Below, piece by piece: positions 5,926-6,087 of a stretch of DNA of 6,087 nt. Position 1 is the stretch's first letter, and each line of letters begins with the position of its first letter. The DNA comes from Acidobacteriota bacterium (lineage in GTDB: Bacteria > Acidobacteriota > Terriglobia > Terriglobales > Acidobacteriaceae), in assembly GCA_021781255.1 (NCBI GenBank), contig JAJXXG010001104.1, forward strand, positions 1-6,087, written 5' to 3'. A model generated the notes under the pieces. That model searched no databases. It was not told where the DNA came from and saw only the letters and a list, made by a program, of their open reading frames with translations. Position numbers and translations under genes: made by a program.

Positions 5926-6087
5926 ATGGATTCCCTTGCCAATGCGGGCCCTGGCGCCCGCCGCAATGAAGATATCGCGCTTGACCTGCTGAAGTTTGTG
6001 GCCGGAACGGCCGGCGTGGGCCGGGCAGCTGTTCCCTCGACGGGATTCAGCGGCGCCTCCGGACCGAAGACCGAGGAGCAGGTGAGC
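5926..6087 (+). CDS. Unrecognised small protein, N-terminal part (cut by window edge)
   Basis: An open frame of 54 codons runs from ATG 5926 to the right edge with no stop. It begins MDSLANAGPGARRNEDIALD and continues LLKFVAGTAGVGRAAVPSTG, then a Ser/Gly/Pro-rich linker and KTEEQVS. The NEDIALDLLKFVAG segment is a plausible amphipathic helix. There is no signal peptide, no membrane segment and no catalytic motif. GGAG at 5911-5914 is an acceptable but distant ribosome site (11-base spacer). Codon use is like the neighbours (GC-rich third positions), and the frame is clean on a strand where folK no longer lies opposite. I have a vague memory of similar short helical proteins in acidobacteria but cannot name a family, so no function is proposed. 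It is divergent from folK across 90 bases. Confidence 0.65.
   Translation, partial: MDSLANAGPGARRNEDIALDLLKFVAGTAGVGRAAVPSTGFSGASGPKTEEQVS

Overview
The window looks like a chromosomal piece of a GC-rich bacterium, most likely an Acidobacteriota (Terriglobia/Acidobacteriaceae type). This is inferred from GC-rich coding sequence, ordinary bacterial housekeeping genes (dnaB, tgt, folK), and a zinc-ribbon plus sigma-region-4-like gene pair that I associate from memory with acidobacterial genomes. The taxonomy is not proven by the sequence. I see no insertion sequence, CRISPR array, rRNA or tRNA.

Layout, left to right. (1) 1-361, + strand: the C-terminal end of the replicative helicase DnaB, cut by the window edge. 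(2) 373-1077, - strand: an HTH regulator, convergent with dnaB, whose C-terminal half resembles a LexA/CI (S24) domain with both catalytic residues replaced. (3) 1078-1610: a 533-base non-coding stretch, visibly less GC-rich than its flanks. It holds a possible 26-codon leader ORF with a Shine-Dalgarno sequence, an imperfect hairpin, a 6-bp inverted repeat and an imperfect direct repeat. (4) 1611-2332, + strand: a two-gene operon overlapping by ATGA. It encodes a 69-residue zinc-ribbon protein with an AT-hook-like basic tail and a 171-residue protein with a sigma-70 region 4-like HTH but no recognisable region 2. A clear intrinsic terminator follows at 2354-2389. (5) 2507-3586, + strand: an exported alpha/beta hydrolase of the hormone-sensitive-lipase type. 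(6) 3591-5835, - strand: a likely operon folK - tgt - carboxymuconolactone decarboxylase (AhpD-like) gene, convergent with the hydrolase across only 4 bases. (7) 5926-6087, + strand: the start of a small unrecognised protein, divergent from folK and cut by the right edge.

How they fit together: dnaB, folK and tgt are housekeeping (replication, folate synthesis, queuosine tRNA modification). The CMD-family protein probably deals with peroxide or thiol redox chemistry, and the hydrolase acts outside the cytoplasm on an unknown ester. The part with most unexplained biology is 373-2332. There an apparently protease-dead CI/LexA-like regulator is divergent from the zinc-ribbon/sigma-like pair, and the two share a long, possibly structured intergenic region. 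That arrangement suggests a small regulatory module, but the link between the regulator and the pair is inferred only from position.
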